DNA of 64,000 nt from Bacteroides zhangwenhongii (GCF_009193325.2 NZ_CP059856.1:4464001-4528000); one strand, 5' to 3'. Shown: positions 18,347-28,218, counted from the first letter of the stretch. Translations and numbers: made by a program. The notes: a model not told the origin generated them from the letters alone.

Positions 18347-21300
18347 TTAAAAGGTTAAGTTGATTCCGAAGGTGTAGACTGCCGGTACGGGATAACTGCC
18401 GTTGTCCACTCCGAATGCGGTAGCGGTACCACCCAGTTCGGGAGTATAGCCGGTGTTATGTTTCCATGTCTTTAGGTTCTGAATGTTGACATAGACTTTC
18501 AGGGCTTGCAGACGTATCTTTGCGAGCAGGCTCTTGTCGAAAGAATATGCTAACTGTACGTTACGGATACGGAAGAACTTGCCGTCTTCGATGTAGTATT
18601 CGGAATTCAACGTATTGATGGAATGTTTGGAGTTCAATAACGGTTGGCTGTTGGATGTTCCTTCTCCGTGCCAGCGGTCCATGCGTTGTGCCAGATAGTT
18701 GAACTGGGCAAAGTTATAGTTGTCCCATGTACGGAAGATCTGGTTTCCGCCTTGTCCCATCATATCGATACCAAAAGACCAGTTCTTGTAGTCCACGCCG
18801 AGCGAGAAACCGTAAGTGACATTCGGTGTCGGATCACCTATCATGGTACGGTCTGCGGGAGTGATCTTTCCGTCGTTATTGACATCGGCGAATTTCAAGT
18901 CACCGGGAGTAACTGTAGCAAGTGTATTCTCAGGGGACGATTTGATATCGTTTTCCGATTGATAGACTCCCGCTACCTTATAGCCATAGAAGTATCCGAT
19001 AGGATAACCTGCCATTGTGTAACTTTGCTGTTTATCTCCGGCAATGATGGAATAACCGTCCTGAACAAGGCTTTTTACTTTATTCTTGATTGTGGTAAGG
19101 TTGGCACTGACGGAATATCCCCATTCGCCGATCTGGTCGCGCCAGGTGATCGCCATTTCCACACCTTTATTCTGAATCTGTCCCAAGTTACCGATACCGG
19201 GCATTGTTCCGGAGATTCCGGGAACTTCAGCAAGCAAATCTTTAGTGTTCTTCATATAATACACACCTTCGAAATGCAAGCGGTTGCGAAGCATATTCGT
19301 TTCAAATCCGGCTTCCCATGCCTCTACTTTTTCCCAGCGGAGGGTAGGATTAGGCAAATAGGCAAGTTGATATCCCGGATAAATGATGGACGGCTTACCG
19401 AATACAGCCGAATAGGCATTGGTCAATAGCGGTTCGGCAGGATAGGCCTTGTCCAGATTCTGATTTCCCAATGTTCCGTAAGAGGCCTTAATCTTCAACA
19501 TATCCAGCCACTTGATGTCCTTCATGAATTCTTCTTCGGTCATCAGCCAACCGCCGCCTAGCGAGAAGAAATTCTGCCACTCATTGCCTGTATAAGAGAA
19601 TGCGGAAGAACCGTCCCGACGGAATGACCCGTTGAACAGATATTTTCCTTTATAGTTGTAGATGACACGTGCAAGCATAGACACGGTACTGCGTTCCCAT
19701 TGGGTACTTCCATTGGTTGCCGTAGCGGCATCTCCGATACTGACGAACCATTTATCCGGATCGTCCGGAATCACAAGGCCTACTCCTTGTTTGCGCGCTC
19801 CGTCCAGGCGGCTTAGTGAGTTATAATAAGTGGTAAAGCCGGCAGTGGCTGTCAGGTTATGATTGCCGTTGTCGAAACTGTTGGTATAGGTCAGCACATA
19901 GTCACTCTGCACTTTCGTCTCGTTTTCCTTGAACTGGCTGACTTCTGTTTTACCTGTTCCCAAAGTGGAAACATCTCCTTTGACGGTGGAGTCGTATACT
20001 TTTATGATAGGAGTATAGGTACGTCCGTTGTTGGAAGCGTAGTCCATAGAGAATGTCGCTTTGAAGGTAAAATGCTTCAAGAAGTCCACTTCGCCATAGA
20101 CATTACCCGACGCACGATAGTTTTCAGCTTTCGTGGTGTTCGCTTTTAAATCGACATCTACCATAGGGTTGTTGATCTGTGCTTTCTGAAAATCGGGCAA
20201 AGCGCTGTATAATCCATACTCGTCGTTATATACAGGAGCGATAGGGGTGGAGCGGAGGGCGCCTAACACTTGTTTCGAATCGGCAGGGAGAAGGCGTGCG
20301 CCGTTGAACTGGAAGCCTACTTTCAGGAAGTCGGTGATTTTATAATCATTGCTGGCATTGATGGTCACCTTGCTGAATTTCTCATGCTCGATGTTGCCTT
20401 GTTCGTAAGAGTAGCCGACACCCAGATAGAAACTATGTTTGGGAGAAGCTCCTGTGATACTGATATTATTGTTCGTGATAAAGGCAGTCTGGAAGATTTC
20501 ATCCTGCCAATCGGTGTTGGCGTCCCAGCCGGTGTAATCGAACGGGTCATCCTTCTGGTTGGCAAGCTGTTCGCTATACAGTTCTTTGAATTGCGCGCCA
20601 TTGACTAATTTTACTTTGTCTACCACTTTCTTGAAACCGAAAGAGGTATTTATATTGACCAAGGTCTGTCCTTCTTTTGCTTTCTTGGTGGTGATGATGA
20701 TAACACCGTTTGCGCCGCGAACACCAAAGATGGCTAGAGACGACGGGTCTTTCAGAATCTCCATCGACTCGATATCTTCCGGATTAAGGAAGTTGATATT
20801 ATCATTGAATAAACCGTCGACAATGTACAGCGGTTTATATCCATTGATGGAGTTGGTACCACGGATACGGATTTCCGGATCGGCCCCGGCTCGTCCTGAG
20901 TTTACAATCTGCACACCTGCCACTTTTCCCTGTAAGGAAGAAAGTGGGTTCATAGCCGGTTTATTGGCTATTTCTTCTCCTTTGACGTTGGTGATGGAAC
21001 CTGTCAGATCTCTTTTCTTTGCACTACCGTATCCGATAACGACTGTTTCGGCTAGTACTTGCGAGTCTTCTTTTAGGGTGACGTTAATTATGCTTTGTGC
21101 TCCTACTTTGATACTCTGTGTGGTCATTCCCACGTATGAAAATACCAATACATCCTCCGGAGTGACGGAGATTGAATATTTACCGTCCATATCCGTAATG
21201 GTTCCGGTAGAAGTCCCTTGTACGAGTACCGATGCACCGATCAACGGCTCATTGGCGGCATCTGTTACCGTTCCTGTCACCGTCTTTGTTTGTGCAAAGG

Positions 21301-21412
21301 CAGAGATAGAACCTAGTAACAGGCAAGTGAGCATAATGAAGCCCTTTAGCCTGATGGCTTTTGTCTGAAGATGTTGTGAAAGTCTAGTCCTCATTGCATT
21401 AAATTTTTCCAT
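18347..21412 (-). CDS. SusC/RagA-family TonB-linked outer-membrane transporter
   Basis: This 1021-residue protein has an N-terminal signal peptide (SAFAQ), a carboxypeptidase-regulatory-like domain with GTVTDAANEPLIGASV, a TonB-box region, a plug with GYGSAKKRDLTGSI and RIRGTNSINGYKPLYIVDG, and a SusC-type barrel ending in FGINLTF. It imports oligosaccharides delivered by the SusD partner. It is the first gene of the glycan locus; no dedicated sensor (SusR, hybrid two-component or anti-sigma) lies beside it in the window. Confidence 0.93.
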   Translation of the reverse strand: MEKFNAMRTRLSQHLQTKAIRLKGFIMLTCLLLGSISAFAQTKTVTGTVTDAANEPLIGASVLVQGTSTGTITDMDGKYSISVTPEDVLVFSYVGMTTQSIKVGAQSIINVTLKEDSQVLAETVVIGYGSAKKRDLTGSITNVKGEEIANKPAMNPLSSLQGKVAGVQIVNSGRAGADPEIRIRGTNSINGYKPLYIVDGLFNDNINFLNPEDIESMEILKDPSSLAIFGVRGANGVIIITTKKAKEGQTLVNINTSFGFKKVVDKVKLVNGAQFKELYSEQLANQKDDPFDYTGWDANTDWQDEIFQTAFITNNNISITGASPKHSFYLGVGYSYEQGNIEHEKFSKVTINASNDYKITDFLKVGFQFNGARLLPADSKQVLGALRSTPIAPVYNDEYGLYSALPDFQKAQINNPMVDVDLKANTTKAENYRASGNVYGEVDFLKHFTFKATFSMDYASNNGRTYTPIIKVYDSTVKGDVSTLGTGKTEVSQFKENETKVQSDYVLTYTNSFDNGNHNLTATAGFTTYYNSLSRLDGARKQGVGLVIPDDPDKWFVSIGDAATATNGSTQWERSTVSMLARVIYNYKGKYLFNGSFRRDGSSAFSYTGNEWQNFFSLGGGWLMTEEEFMKDIKWLDMLKIKASYGTLGNQNLDKAYPAEPLLTNAYSAVFGKPSIIYPGYQLAYLPNPTLRWEKVEAWEAGFETNMLRNRLHFEGVYYMKNTKDLLAEVPGISGTMPGIGNLGQIQNKGVEMAITWRDQIGEWGYSVSANLTTIKNKVKSLVQDGYSIIAGDKQQSYTMAGYPIGYFYGYKVAGVYQSENDIKSSPENTLATVTPGDLKFADVNNDGKITPADRTMIGDPTPNVTYGFSLGVDYKNWSFGIDMMGQGGNQIFRTWDNYNFAQFNYLAQRMDRWHGEGTSNSQPLLNSKHSINTLNSEYYIEDGKFFRIRNVQLAYSFDKSLLAKIRLQALKVYVNIQNLKTWKHNTGYTPELGGTATAFGVDNGSYPVPAVYTFGINLTF

Positions 21413-21455
21413 TTGTTACTATTTAGGTTGAAGTATCTATTCTGTCGCCTGTCGG

Positions 21456-21488
21456 CGAAAGTAACAAAGGAAACAAACCAAATTCAAA
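21456..21488 (-). promoter_or_regulatory. Possible promoter of the SusC/SusD locus
   Basis: On the minus strand TTTG (21488-21485) is followed 21 bases later by TACTTTCG (21463-21456), one base from the TAnnTTTG box. It would start transcription about 40 bases upstream of the SusC ATG. Spacing is slightly long. Confidence 0.35.
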
Positions 21489-21523
21489 AAAGATTATGAA
21501 AAAGGGAAGAATACTTGTTTTTA

Positions 21524-21559
21524 ACAAAAAAGCCCTCAAGAAGAATTCTTGAAGGCTTC
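21524..21559 (-). terminator. Rho-independent terminator downstream of tRNA-Leu
   Basis: AGCCCTCAAGAA and TTCTTGAAGGCT (21531-21557) form a hairpin with one mismatched pair, followed on the minus strand by six T residues (21530-21525). It ends the tRNA transcript before the SusC promoter. Confidence 0.8.
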
Positions 21560-21571
21560 TATCTTTTAGTG

Positions 21572-21654
21572 TGCGGATGATAGGACTCGAACCTACACGC
21601 CTCACGGCACCAGATCCTAAGTCTGGCGCGGCTACCAATTACGCCACATCCGCA
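21572..21654 (-). tRNA. tRNA-Leu (anticodon TAG)
   Basis: This 83-base class II tRNA has acceptor arms TGCGGAT and ATCCGCA pairing perfectly, anticodon stem CCAGA/TCTGG with loop CTTAGGA (anticodon TAG), a long variable arm as expected for tRNA-Leu, and a T arm with GGTTCGAGTCC. CCA is not encoded. No integration signs are seen at it. Confidence 0.95.
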
Positions 21655-21724
21655 TGCGTCGCTTTTGTTTAGCGGTGCAAAGATAGGAAGATTTTCTGAT
21701 TTGACAAATAATTCGGTAATAAAG

Positions 21725-22786
21725 TTATTCACTTAATATTTCAAATGCCCTTTCAATCAGTGCATCCTTCTTTTGTGATTCTGCATCTCCATGCTCTATT
21801 CCCTCTTCCAGAATCTTATCCATATTTACGTATACATCTGGCTCTATTCCATTTTCCAGAGGCTTTTTATACTTGTTAAAGTGAGGACTGGCTGAGAAGC
21901 GAACACTCCAACCATTGGGTAATTCTGAAGAGAAAGGTAGCCCGGAACCGCCTCCGGTTTGGTCGCCTACCTGAAAAATTCTTTGCTCTTCGTTATCGTT
22001 GTTTAGGCTGTGCATGGCATTCACAAAATCGTTCGTGGCACTGTAGCAACGGCGATTGGTAAGTAAAACTACTTTTTTCTGCCAACGGATGCTATTAGAG
22101 GGTTCCAGGTAGATCGGCTCCATTTCAGAAAAGTCATTATGTCCCGGACCGGTTTTGTGCCGGATATATCCGGTCAATGTCTTTTCGTTGGTGAAACGGG
22201 CGGCAATACGGGTGGAATTAGTCAGGTTTCCTCCTCCGTTGTCGCGTACATCAATGATTAATCCGTTGCAGAGCTTCAAATAATCGAGTACATGGTCTAA
22301 ATTACCGTCTCCAACTCCGGCACTAAAACTTTCGTAGCGGATATAACCTATATTATTATCGAATATCTTATATTTCAAACCGGCGGATGTACGATAACCG
22401 GAACTGGCACTTCCCAAATAGTAATTGTATAAGATATCCTCTCTATAGTTCCAAGGATATCCTTGATACCAGGCATCGTAATATGAAATACGACTGGAGG
22501 AGGAGAGGTTGACGTGCCCGTCTTTCAACTCATATAGCATTTGACTTAGTATATCAAACAGGTCGTCATCCGAAATTCCGGGTTTCACCAGTTTTCCATA
22601 CTTGTCGTGAACAGCGTCCCAATCAATGCCTTTCTCTTCCAGAAAACAATACCGTTCATCAATAATCTTCCATAGTTGCTCGAAGTTTCCTACAGGATCA
22701 TTGGCGTATTCCTCTTCCCTGATACATCCGGTCACTACCGGAAGACAACAGAGCAGCCAAAGTATTTGTCTAATATTATTTCTCAT
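21725..22786 (-). CDS. S41-family peptidase lipoprotein (C-terminal processing protease-like)
   Basis: About 353 residues from the ATG at 22786 (an in-frame ATG at 22810 adds eight residues). Lipobox VTGC. The N-terminal helical region (VGNFEQLWKIIDERYCFLEEKGIDW) and ELKDGHVNL are typical of tricorn-like S41 peptidases. The catalytic region includes LIIDVRDNGGGN and NRRCYSATNDF, where the Ser is the likely nucleophile, then QTGGGSG. It is probably an outer-membrane-anchored or periplasmic protease; substrate unknown. It is cotranscribed with the DUF3316 gene upstream, with no partner that explains its target. Confidence 0.85.
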   Translation of the reverse strand: MRNNIRQILWLLCCLPVVTGCIREEEYANDPVGNFEQLWKIIDERYCFLEEKGIDWDAVHDKYGKLVKPGISDDDLFDILSQMLYELKDGHVNLSSSSRISYYDAWYQGYPWNYREDILYNYYLGSASSGYRTSAGLKYKIFDNNIGYIRYESFSAGVGDGNLDHVLDYLKLCNGLIIDVRDNGGGNLTNSTRIAARFTNEKTLTGYIRHKTGPGHNDFSEMEPIYLEPSNSIRWQKKVVLLTNRRCYSATNDFVNAMHSLNNDNEEQRIFQVGDQTGGGSGLPFSSELPNGWSVRFSASPHFNKYKKPLENGIEPDVYVNMDKILEEGIEHGDAESQKKDALIERAFEILSE

Positions 22787-22801
22787 TCTTAATCTTGTAT
22801 T

Positions 22802-22834
22802 AACTCTCAACTCTCAATTTTCAACTCTCAACTT
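22802..22834. repeat. Short tandem repeat of an AACTCTCA-like unit
   Basis: Three to four imperfect copies of AACTCTCA(A) lie just upstream of the S41 peptidase start, between it and the DUF3316 stop. Similar runs are common in Bacteroides spacers; no function is assigned. Confidence 0.5.
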
Positions 22835-23699
22835 AATAAGCTCTTACCGATGACGGTAAAACACTAGCTCCTTTTTTGTTTCGGATACGGTATAATTCCT
22901 TCACAAATCCTACCATAAACACATGCGAGTAGGTGTGTGTCTTGATATTGTTTACATTGGATTGCTGCAAATCAGCCAGATAACTGAAACGCATTTTAGT
23001 ATATCCTATCGGGAAATCGACGGAGAGCATTTGCCGGAGTGAAGGTTGGTTATGTAAAGAAGTAAACTTGATGACTCCTCCTGCATTTCCCAGCGAGAAT
23101 ATCTCATAATAAGATTGTCCGTAATGAGGGGAAAACATGACTCCCATTACCGGCAAATTCACTTGATAGCGCAATACCATCGGGTAACGTTTGATTTTCA
23201 AGTGCCAGATAGCCATTCCCGATGCATCCAGATTGATATATGCCCGTGCCGAAGCCGGGTTGTTTGTGTTCCGAAGATTATAGACAAAACCTCCGTTGGC
23301 GTCTATCAATCCTCCTGCCAACAGCTTGAAGTTCTCTGTCAGGCGGAACTGGTAATGGAGCCCGTAGTTCCAGTTCACCAATCCGGAAAATGTATTGTTA
23401 TTGTCGACACGGTTATGTGTATAGCCGATATCCGCTTGGAAGAAATTCTGTACAGACACATTCCCGTCGAAAAGTTTAGTCATACGGATTGTTTCGCGGG
23501 AAACACGGAAGTCGATTCCTTTGTATTCCTGAGGCGAAAGATAAGTATCGAACACGTTCGTAAATCCGACACCGTACATCGTTGCACGTGTTACATAACG
23601 GTGGATTTGCAGACTGTCTGTTGTCTGCGCTTGTAATCTTGTGCAAAGGGCGAACAGGATGCATCCTGCCAGCCCTAGATATAGTGTTTGTTTCTTCAT
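22833..23699 (-). CDS. DUF3316 outer-membrane-type protein
   Basis: This 288-residue protein has a signal peptide (cleavage after LQAQ) and a regular pattern of amphipathic beta strands, as in small outer-membrane barrels. The start (YVTRATMYGVGFTNVFDTYLSPQEYKG) is typical of DUF3316. Function unknown. Its ATG overlaps the parC stop (TGATG), so it is translationally coupled to parC, an arrangement that gives no clue to function. Confidence 0.8.
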   Translation of the reverse strand: MKKQTLYLGLAGCILFALCTRLQAQTTDSLQIHRYVTRATMYGVGFTNVFDTYLSPQEYKGIDFRVSRETIRMTKLFDGNVSVQNFFQADIGYTHNRVDNNNTFSGLVNWNYGLHYQFRLTENFKLLAGGLIDANGGFVYNLRNTNNPASARAYINLDASGMAIWHLKIKRYPMVLRYQVNLPVMGVMFSPHYGQSYYEIFSLGNAGGVIKFTSLHNQPSLRQMLSVDFPIGYTKMRFSYLADLQQSNVNNIKTHTYSHVFMVGFVKELYRIRNKKGASVLPSSVRAY

Positions 23700-26344
23700 C
23701 AGAATAACTTCATCTGCCCCGTGATTTCATCAATAATATCGCCTTCGCTCTTGTCGCTGTCCGGATCCAGATTCTCCGGTTCTTCTTCCGGCTCCTCCTG
23801 ACTCTCTTGTACAGGCTCGGGGAAGCGGGTAGGCTCCAGCTCGTTAATAGTTTCCACTGCGTAGGTGGTGATACGTTTGCCTTTCGCTTTGAAACCTTTG
23901 ACTGCGATAAATTCTTCGGCTTCAATCTCCAGCGGATCACGGAAGCTATCGTGTCCTCCGAATATAACTTCCAGGCGCGGATAGTACTCGTCCGTCAGCA
24001 GAATAAGGCGATTGTTCTTATTCTCTCCCAGATAGTTCTGCTTGCGGTTGGAACCTTCAAAGCAGAAACGTTTCAAATATGGATAATTCTGTTGGTCTGC
24101 ATCATATAGTGCGGCAGTCCATACCTTGTTGGGATCGAACTTCTCGACAATACTTACATTATCTTCGTAATGGTTGCTCAGGTCGAAGTTGCTGGTATAA
24201 AAATCACCGTTGTTCAAGACAACCAATATGGTGTCCTCACTTTGGAATTCTCCGAGATATTCTCCTCTTCCGTCGTAGTTGAGGCGGAGTATATCCCGAT
24301 CAAACCAGACTTTACGTCCTCCGAGAGTAGAACCGCCTTTCTGTTTCAAGGCGATCTTATGTACCGGGAGCCGGGTGAGGATAATGCCTCGTGCCTGTCT
24401 TCCTTTGATACCTACTTCGCTAAAGTCCTGTTCAAAGATAATACGGCGGACACGCGGGTTCGGTTTCAGTGTCACTTTGATGATTTCGGCCTCCCCGTTC
24501 GGATTGGCACTGAAATAAGTGATACGTGAGTCCGGAGTTCCTTGAGTGACATCGTATTCACGGTCGCGGACAACGGAGGTTACAGCGAAGCGTTTGACAT
24601 ACGTTGTCCCTTCTTTTCCGTCACGGTATGCCACGTTGTAAATTGTGCGCTTGTCGTTCTTCTTGAATACATTGACATAGAGTACGTTTTTACCGACAAA
24701 CTTCTTATCGGCGACGGGAGTAACAATATATTTACCGTCGCGGAAGAAGATGATAACGTCGTCAATATCCGAACAGCATGCCACGAACTCATCTTTCTTC
24801 AAACTTGTTCCGATGAATCCTTCTTCACGGTTGATATAAAGTTTTTCGTTCGCTTCCACTACTTTGGCAGCTTCGATGGTGTCAAAGTTCCGGAGTTCCG
24901 TGCGGCGCGGGAAATTCTTGCCGTATTTGTTCTTCAGCATTTGATACCAGTTGACGGTATAATCTACGATGTGAGCCAGATGGTTATCAATCTCGGCAAT
25001 TTCCTCTTTCATCTTGGCGATCAGTTCATCCGCCTTGTCTGAATTGAATTTCAGGATACGTCCCATTTTGATTTCCATCAGCTTGAGGATATCCTCTTTG
25101 GTCACTTCACGGATAAACTGCGGATAATAAGGTGTCAGACGCTTGTCGATATGTTCGCAGGCTGCATCCATGTCTTTGGACTGCTCGAACTCTCTATCTT
25201 TATAGATGCGTTCTTCGATAAATATCTTTTCGAGGGAGGCGAAATGCAATGCTTCCAGTATTTCACTTTTCTTAATTTCCAGTTCCTGCTTCAGTAAATC
25301 CAACGTGTTGTCTGCCGACTTTTTCAGTACTTTACTGATGGTTAGGAAATGTGGCTTGCTGTCATCAATGACACAACAGTTGGGGGAAATGCTTACTTCG
25401 CAATCAGTGAATGCATACAGTGCATCGATAGTCTTGTCCGAAGAAGTGCCGGGCGCAAGATGTACCAGTATCTCTACGTTGGCAGCCGTGTTGTCGTCTA
25501 CCTTACGGATTTTGATCTTTCCTTTATCAACAGCTTTCAAGATAGAGTCGATTACTGTTGAAGTCGTCTTTCCGTATGGAATTTCTGTGATAGCAAGTGT
25601 TTTATTATCAATCTTAGTGATCTTGGCACGTACTTTCACCGCTCCGCCGCGTTCTCCGTCGTTGTATTTGGCTACGTCGATAGAACCTCCTGTCTGGAAA
25701 TCAGGATACAACTGGAATTCCTCTCCACGCAGGTAGCTGATGGAGGCGTCGCAAAGTTCGTTGAAGTTATGCGGTAGAATTTTGGAAGAAAGTCCCACGG
25801 CGATACCTTCCACGCCTTGTGCCAACAATAACGGGAATTTCACGGGAAGAGTGACCGGTTCTTTGTTTCGTCCGTCATAAGAAAGTTTCCATTCAGTTGT
25901 TTTAGGATTGAAGACAACATCCAGCGCAAACTTGGATAAGCGTGCTTCTATATAACGGGGAGCAGCGGCGCCGTCTCCGGTAAGGATATTACCCCAGTTA
26001 CCTTGACAATCAATCAACAGGTCTTTCTGTCCCAACTGTACCAGGGCATCTCCGATAGAAGCATCACCGTGAGGGTGGAACTGCATGGTGTGTCCCACAA
26101 TGTTAGCTACTTTGTTATATCGTCCGTCGTCCAGACGCTTCATGGAATGTAGGATACGGCGTTGTACCGGCTTCAAACCATCGTTGATATGAGGCACGGC
26201 ACGTTCCAGAATAACGTACGAAGCATAGTCCAGAAACCAATTCTGGTACATGCCTGTGAGCTGATGTTTTACGCTTTCGTCCCGTGCGTCCGCCGGTTTG
26301 TAATCTGAATGTCCTTCCGGTATCTCGTTGATTTCGTCACTCAT
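23699..26344 (-). CDS. parC: DNA topoisomerase IV subunit A
   Basis: This 881-residue type IIA topoisomerase subunit has the breakage-reunion domain (residues about 30-490) with FHPHGDASIGDALV and catalytic Tyr in AAAPRYIEARL, a coiled-coil tower region, and a C-terminal beta-pinwheel with GRQARGIILTRLP in place of a strict GyrA box, then an acidic Glu/Asp/Pro-rich tail. The Ala-Ser after HPHGD is the usual Bacteroidetes ParC form, so it is not read as a quinolone-resistance change. It decatenates chromosomes with ParE, which is not encoded here. Confidence 0.92.
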   Translation of the reverse strand: MSDEINEIPEGHSDYKPADARDESVKHQLTGMYQNWFLDYASYVILERAVPHINDGLKPVQRRILHSMKRLDDGRYNKVANIVGHTMQFHPHGDASIGDALVQLGQKDLLIDCQGNWGNILTGDGAAAPRYIEARLSKFALDVVFNPKTTEWKLSYDGRNKEPVTLPVKFPLLLAQGVEGIAVGLSSKILPHNFNELCDASISYLRGEEFQLYPDFQTGGSIDVAKYNDGERGGAVKVRAKITKIDNKTLAITEIPYGKTTSTVIDSILKAVDKGKIKIRKVDDNTAANVEILVHLAPGTSSDKTIDALYAFTDCEVSISPNCCVIDDSKPHFLTISKVLKKSADNTLDLLKQELEIKKSEILEALHFASLEKIFIEERIYKDREFEQSKDMDAACEHIDKRLTPYYPQFIREVTKEDILKLMEIKMGRILKFNSDKADELIAKMKEEIAEIDNHLAHIVDYTVNWYQMLKNKYGKNFPRRTELRNFDTIEAAKVVEANEKLYINREEGFIGTSLKKDEFVACCSDIDDVIIFFRDGKYIVTPVADKKFVGKNVLYVNVFKKNDKRTIYNVAYRDGKEGTTYVKRFAVTSVVRDREYDVTQGTPDSRITYFSANPNGEAEIIKVTLKPNPRVRRIIFEQDFSEVGIKGRQARGIILTRLPVHKIALKQKGGSTLGGRKVWFDRDILRLNYDGRGEYLGEFQSEDTILVVLNNGDFYTSNFDLSNHYEDNVSIVEKFDPNKVWTAALYDADQQNYPYLKRFCFEGSNRKQNYLGENKNNRLILLTDEYYPRLEVIFGGHDSFRDPLEIEAEEFIAVKGFKAKGKRITTYAVETINELEPTRFPEPVQESQEEPEEEPENLDPDSDKSEGDIIDEITGQMKLF

Positions 26345-26381
26345 AAATTTGTATATACTATTATTTTAACGCATACGCAGG

Positions 26382-26389
26382 CAAAAATA
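26382..26389 (-). promoter_or_regulatory. -7-like promoter box of parC
   Basis: TATTTTTG on the minus strand matches TAnnTTTG about 38 bases upstream of the parC ATG. A second overlapping copy lies just upstream. No good TTTG at normal -33 spacing was found. Confidence 0.35.
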
Positions 26390-26470
26390 CAAAAATAAAA
26401 GAGATTTCGGAAAAGAAAGGGGGATATTCCGAATGTTAAAAGGGTATAAATCAGCTTATGAAAGAAAAGA

Positions 26471-26504
26471 ATAAAGGCATATCTTGGACTAGATATACCT
26501 TTAT
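26471..26504 (-). terminator. Probable terminator of the oxidoreductase cluster
   Basis: Bases 26471-26483 pair with 26492-26504 (one mismatch in 13), followed on the minus strand by a T-rich stretch. It lies about 45 bases past the stop of the oxidoreductase gene at 26548 and separates it from parC. Confidence 0.5.
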
Positions 26505-26547
26505 GTGAAATTATAGACCTAATGAAAACGGGAAATGTAGATATGGT

Positions 26548-27891
26548 TTAAACACGTATTTCCCAACCTTTCTCATACTCTCTTCCCCAAAGCTTATTGG
26601 CTTCAAGGTCGTTGAGAATACGGCCGCTTCCCGGATCGATTTGTAATGAATGGCCGACGCGCTGAGCAATATTACCCAATTGTACTAGCTGGGTACTGAT
26701 ACAGGCATCTACAATTCCGGAGTTTAACTTAGTACCTTTGCGGATAGCGTCAAACCAGTTCCGGAAATGAAAAGAATCTAATTTCTCCGAAGGATTTAGC
26801 AGGTTGCCGGTTTCAAACTTTAAATCACTCTTTACTTCTTTGATTGTCTTACCTTTGATATCTGTTATTTTATATTCGTTGCCGCCACCGATAAAGATGG
26901 TTCCCGTATCTCCATAGAATGCTGTTCCTACTCCATATCCGTCTACCGGCATTGTGTTGCAACTACGTCCCTCCCATGAGAAAGACGCTTCGTCGCCAAA
27001 TTGGAAAGTGATGAGTTGGGTATCCGGTGTTTGCCAATCATCCTGATAGCGGTAACGTCCACCGATAGAGTCTACTTTTGTGGGGTAGTCTACTCCCAAT
27101 CCCCAGCGTAGCATATCTACAAAGTGCGTTCCGTTGTTTAAAGCTTCTCCGGTTCCCCAGTTCCAGAACCAATGCCAGTTGTAATGAATAAAGTTGTCTT
27201 TGAAATCGGGTACACGAGGAGCGGGGCCCTGCCACAAATCCCAGTCCAGATAATCCGGTACGGGAATTACTTTGCCGGTTCCGATAGATGGGCGGTTGTT
27301 GACATACCATGATTTGGCATATCTCACTTTGCCGATAGTGCCCGATTTGATTTCTTCCATCGCTTTGATTACATTCGGGAACGATCTGCGTTGGTTGCCT
27401 ACTTGAACAACCCGATTATACTTTAATGTTGCCCGTACCAACATTTCATTTTCTGCCGGATTATGGCTGGTAGGTTTTTCCAGGTAGACATGTTTGCCTG
27501 CTTGCATTGCCATGATGGCGGCTTTGGCATGCCAATGGTCCGGAGTGGCAATTACTACCGCTTCAAATTCATTGGATTCCAACATCTTGCGTATATCTTT
27601 TTCTCCTTTGGGAGTTCGGCCGGTCAGTTTGCGGATAGCGGCCTGGCATTTTTCAAGTGCTCGGGAGTCAACATCGCAAATGTATGTAACTTCACAATCG
27701 GGTTGTTTGGCAAATCCTTGAGCGAGAGCATTGCCTCTGGAATTTACACCAATAACTCCGATACGTATTTTTTCGTTAGCTCCCAGAATATCTTGATACC
27801 TGTTGGAACCGAATCCCGGAAGAATACTTCCTAAAGAAAGGGCAGCTGTGCCTGCCACTGTTTTTTTGATGAAATCTCTTCTTGTAGTCAT
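26548..27891 (-). CDS. Gfo/Idh/MocA-family oxidoreductase, exported (Tat-like signal)
   Basis: This 447-residue protein begins with a twin-arginine-like signal (TTRRDFIKK then a hydrophobic stretch). The Rossmann domain starts with IRIGVIGVNSRGNA, and the conserved dinucleotide-side motif HVYLEKP follows. The C-terminal alpha/beta domain contains YNWHWFWNWGTGEALNNGTHFVD, typical of secreted Bacteroidetes members that act on sugars or glycans. Expected chemistry is NAD(P)-dependent oxidation or reduction with tightly bound cofactor, on an unknown sugar. It is the last gene of the minus-strand cluster. Confidence 0.85.
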   Translation of the reverse strand: MTTRRDFIKKTVAGTAALSLGSILPGFGSNRYQDILGANEKIRIGVIGVNSRGNALAQGFAKQPDCEVTYICDVDSRALEKCQAAIRKLTGRTPKGEKDIRKMLESNEFEAVVIATPDHWHAKAAIMAMQAGKHVYLEKPTSHNPAENEMLVRATLKYNRVVQVGNQRRSFPNVIKAMEEIKSGTIGKVRYAKSWYVNNRPSIGTGKVIPVPDYLDWDLWQGPAPRVPDFKDNFIHYNWHWFWNWGTGEALNNGTHFVDMLRWGLGVDYPTKVDSIGGRYRYQDDWQTPDTQLITFQFGDEASFSWEGRSCNTMPVDGYGVGTAFYGDTGTIFIGGGNEYKITDIKGKTIKEVKSDLKFETGNLLNPSEKLDSFHFRNWFDAIRKGTKLNSGIVDACISTQLVQLGNIAQRVGHSLQIDPGSGRILNDLEANKLWGREYEKGWEIRV

Positions 27892-27978
27892 AGTATTTAT
27901 TTTTTCTCAAAATTAGGTGGTTATTGGGATATATGAATGGGCTTTTCCGTCATTTTTCCTTCAAAAAACGTAATTCTT

Positions 27979-28218
27979 TTATTTTCTCCTTCGGAAAAGG
28001 TAGAAAAAAGCATTGTAAATTCCTCGAGGAATCCATAGTAGGAAGTAAATGAGAAAGCTGATGACAATCACATATCCGATTTGGGATATTAATTCAATCC
28101 ATGGCCGGGTGTAGACAATGACGGCAATGATATTGATGATAAATGCCAGTATGAAACTTAAAAGATAGATATTTCTTTCTCGTTTCAGTTTTTTTGATGT
28201 GATGATAATATCTTTCAT
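27979..28218 (-). CDS. Small two-helix membrane protein
   Basis: This 79-residue protein has a basic N-terminus and two hydrophobic helices (residues about 18-36 and 46-66), ending RRRK. It lies three bases from the upstream oxidoreductase stop, so it is cotranscribed. No family is recognised; a role in anchoring or regulating the neighbouring oxidoreductases cannot be judged. Confidence 0.6.
   Translation of the reverse strand: MKDIIITSKKLKRERNIYLLSFILAFIINIIAVIVYTRPWIELISQIGYVIVISFLIYFLLWIPRGIYNAFFYLFRRRK

Noticed and set aside
21572-21654. tRNA-Leu as the phage attachment site
   Set aside because: The phage junction is 13.7 kb away inside a permease gene, and no tRNA fragment lies at the phage end.
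23699-26344. Quinolone-resistance change in ParC (Ala-Ser after HPHGD)
   Set aside because: This is the usual Bacteroidetes form of the motif and cannot be called a resistance mutation from one sequence.
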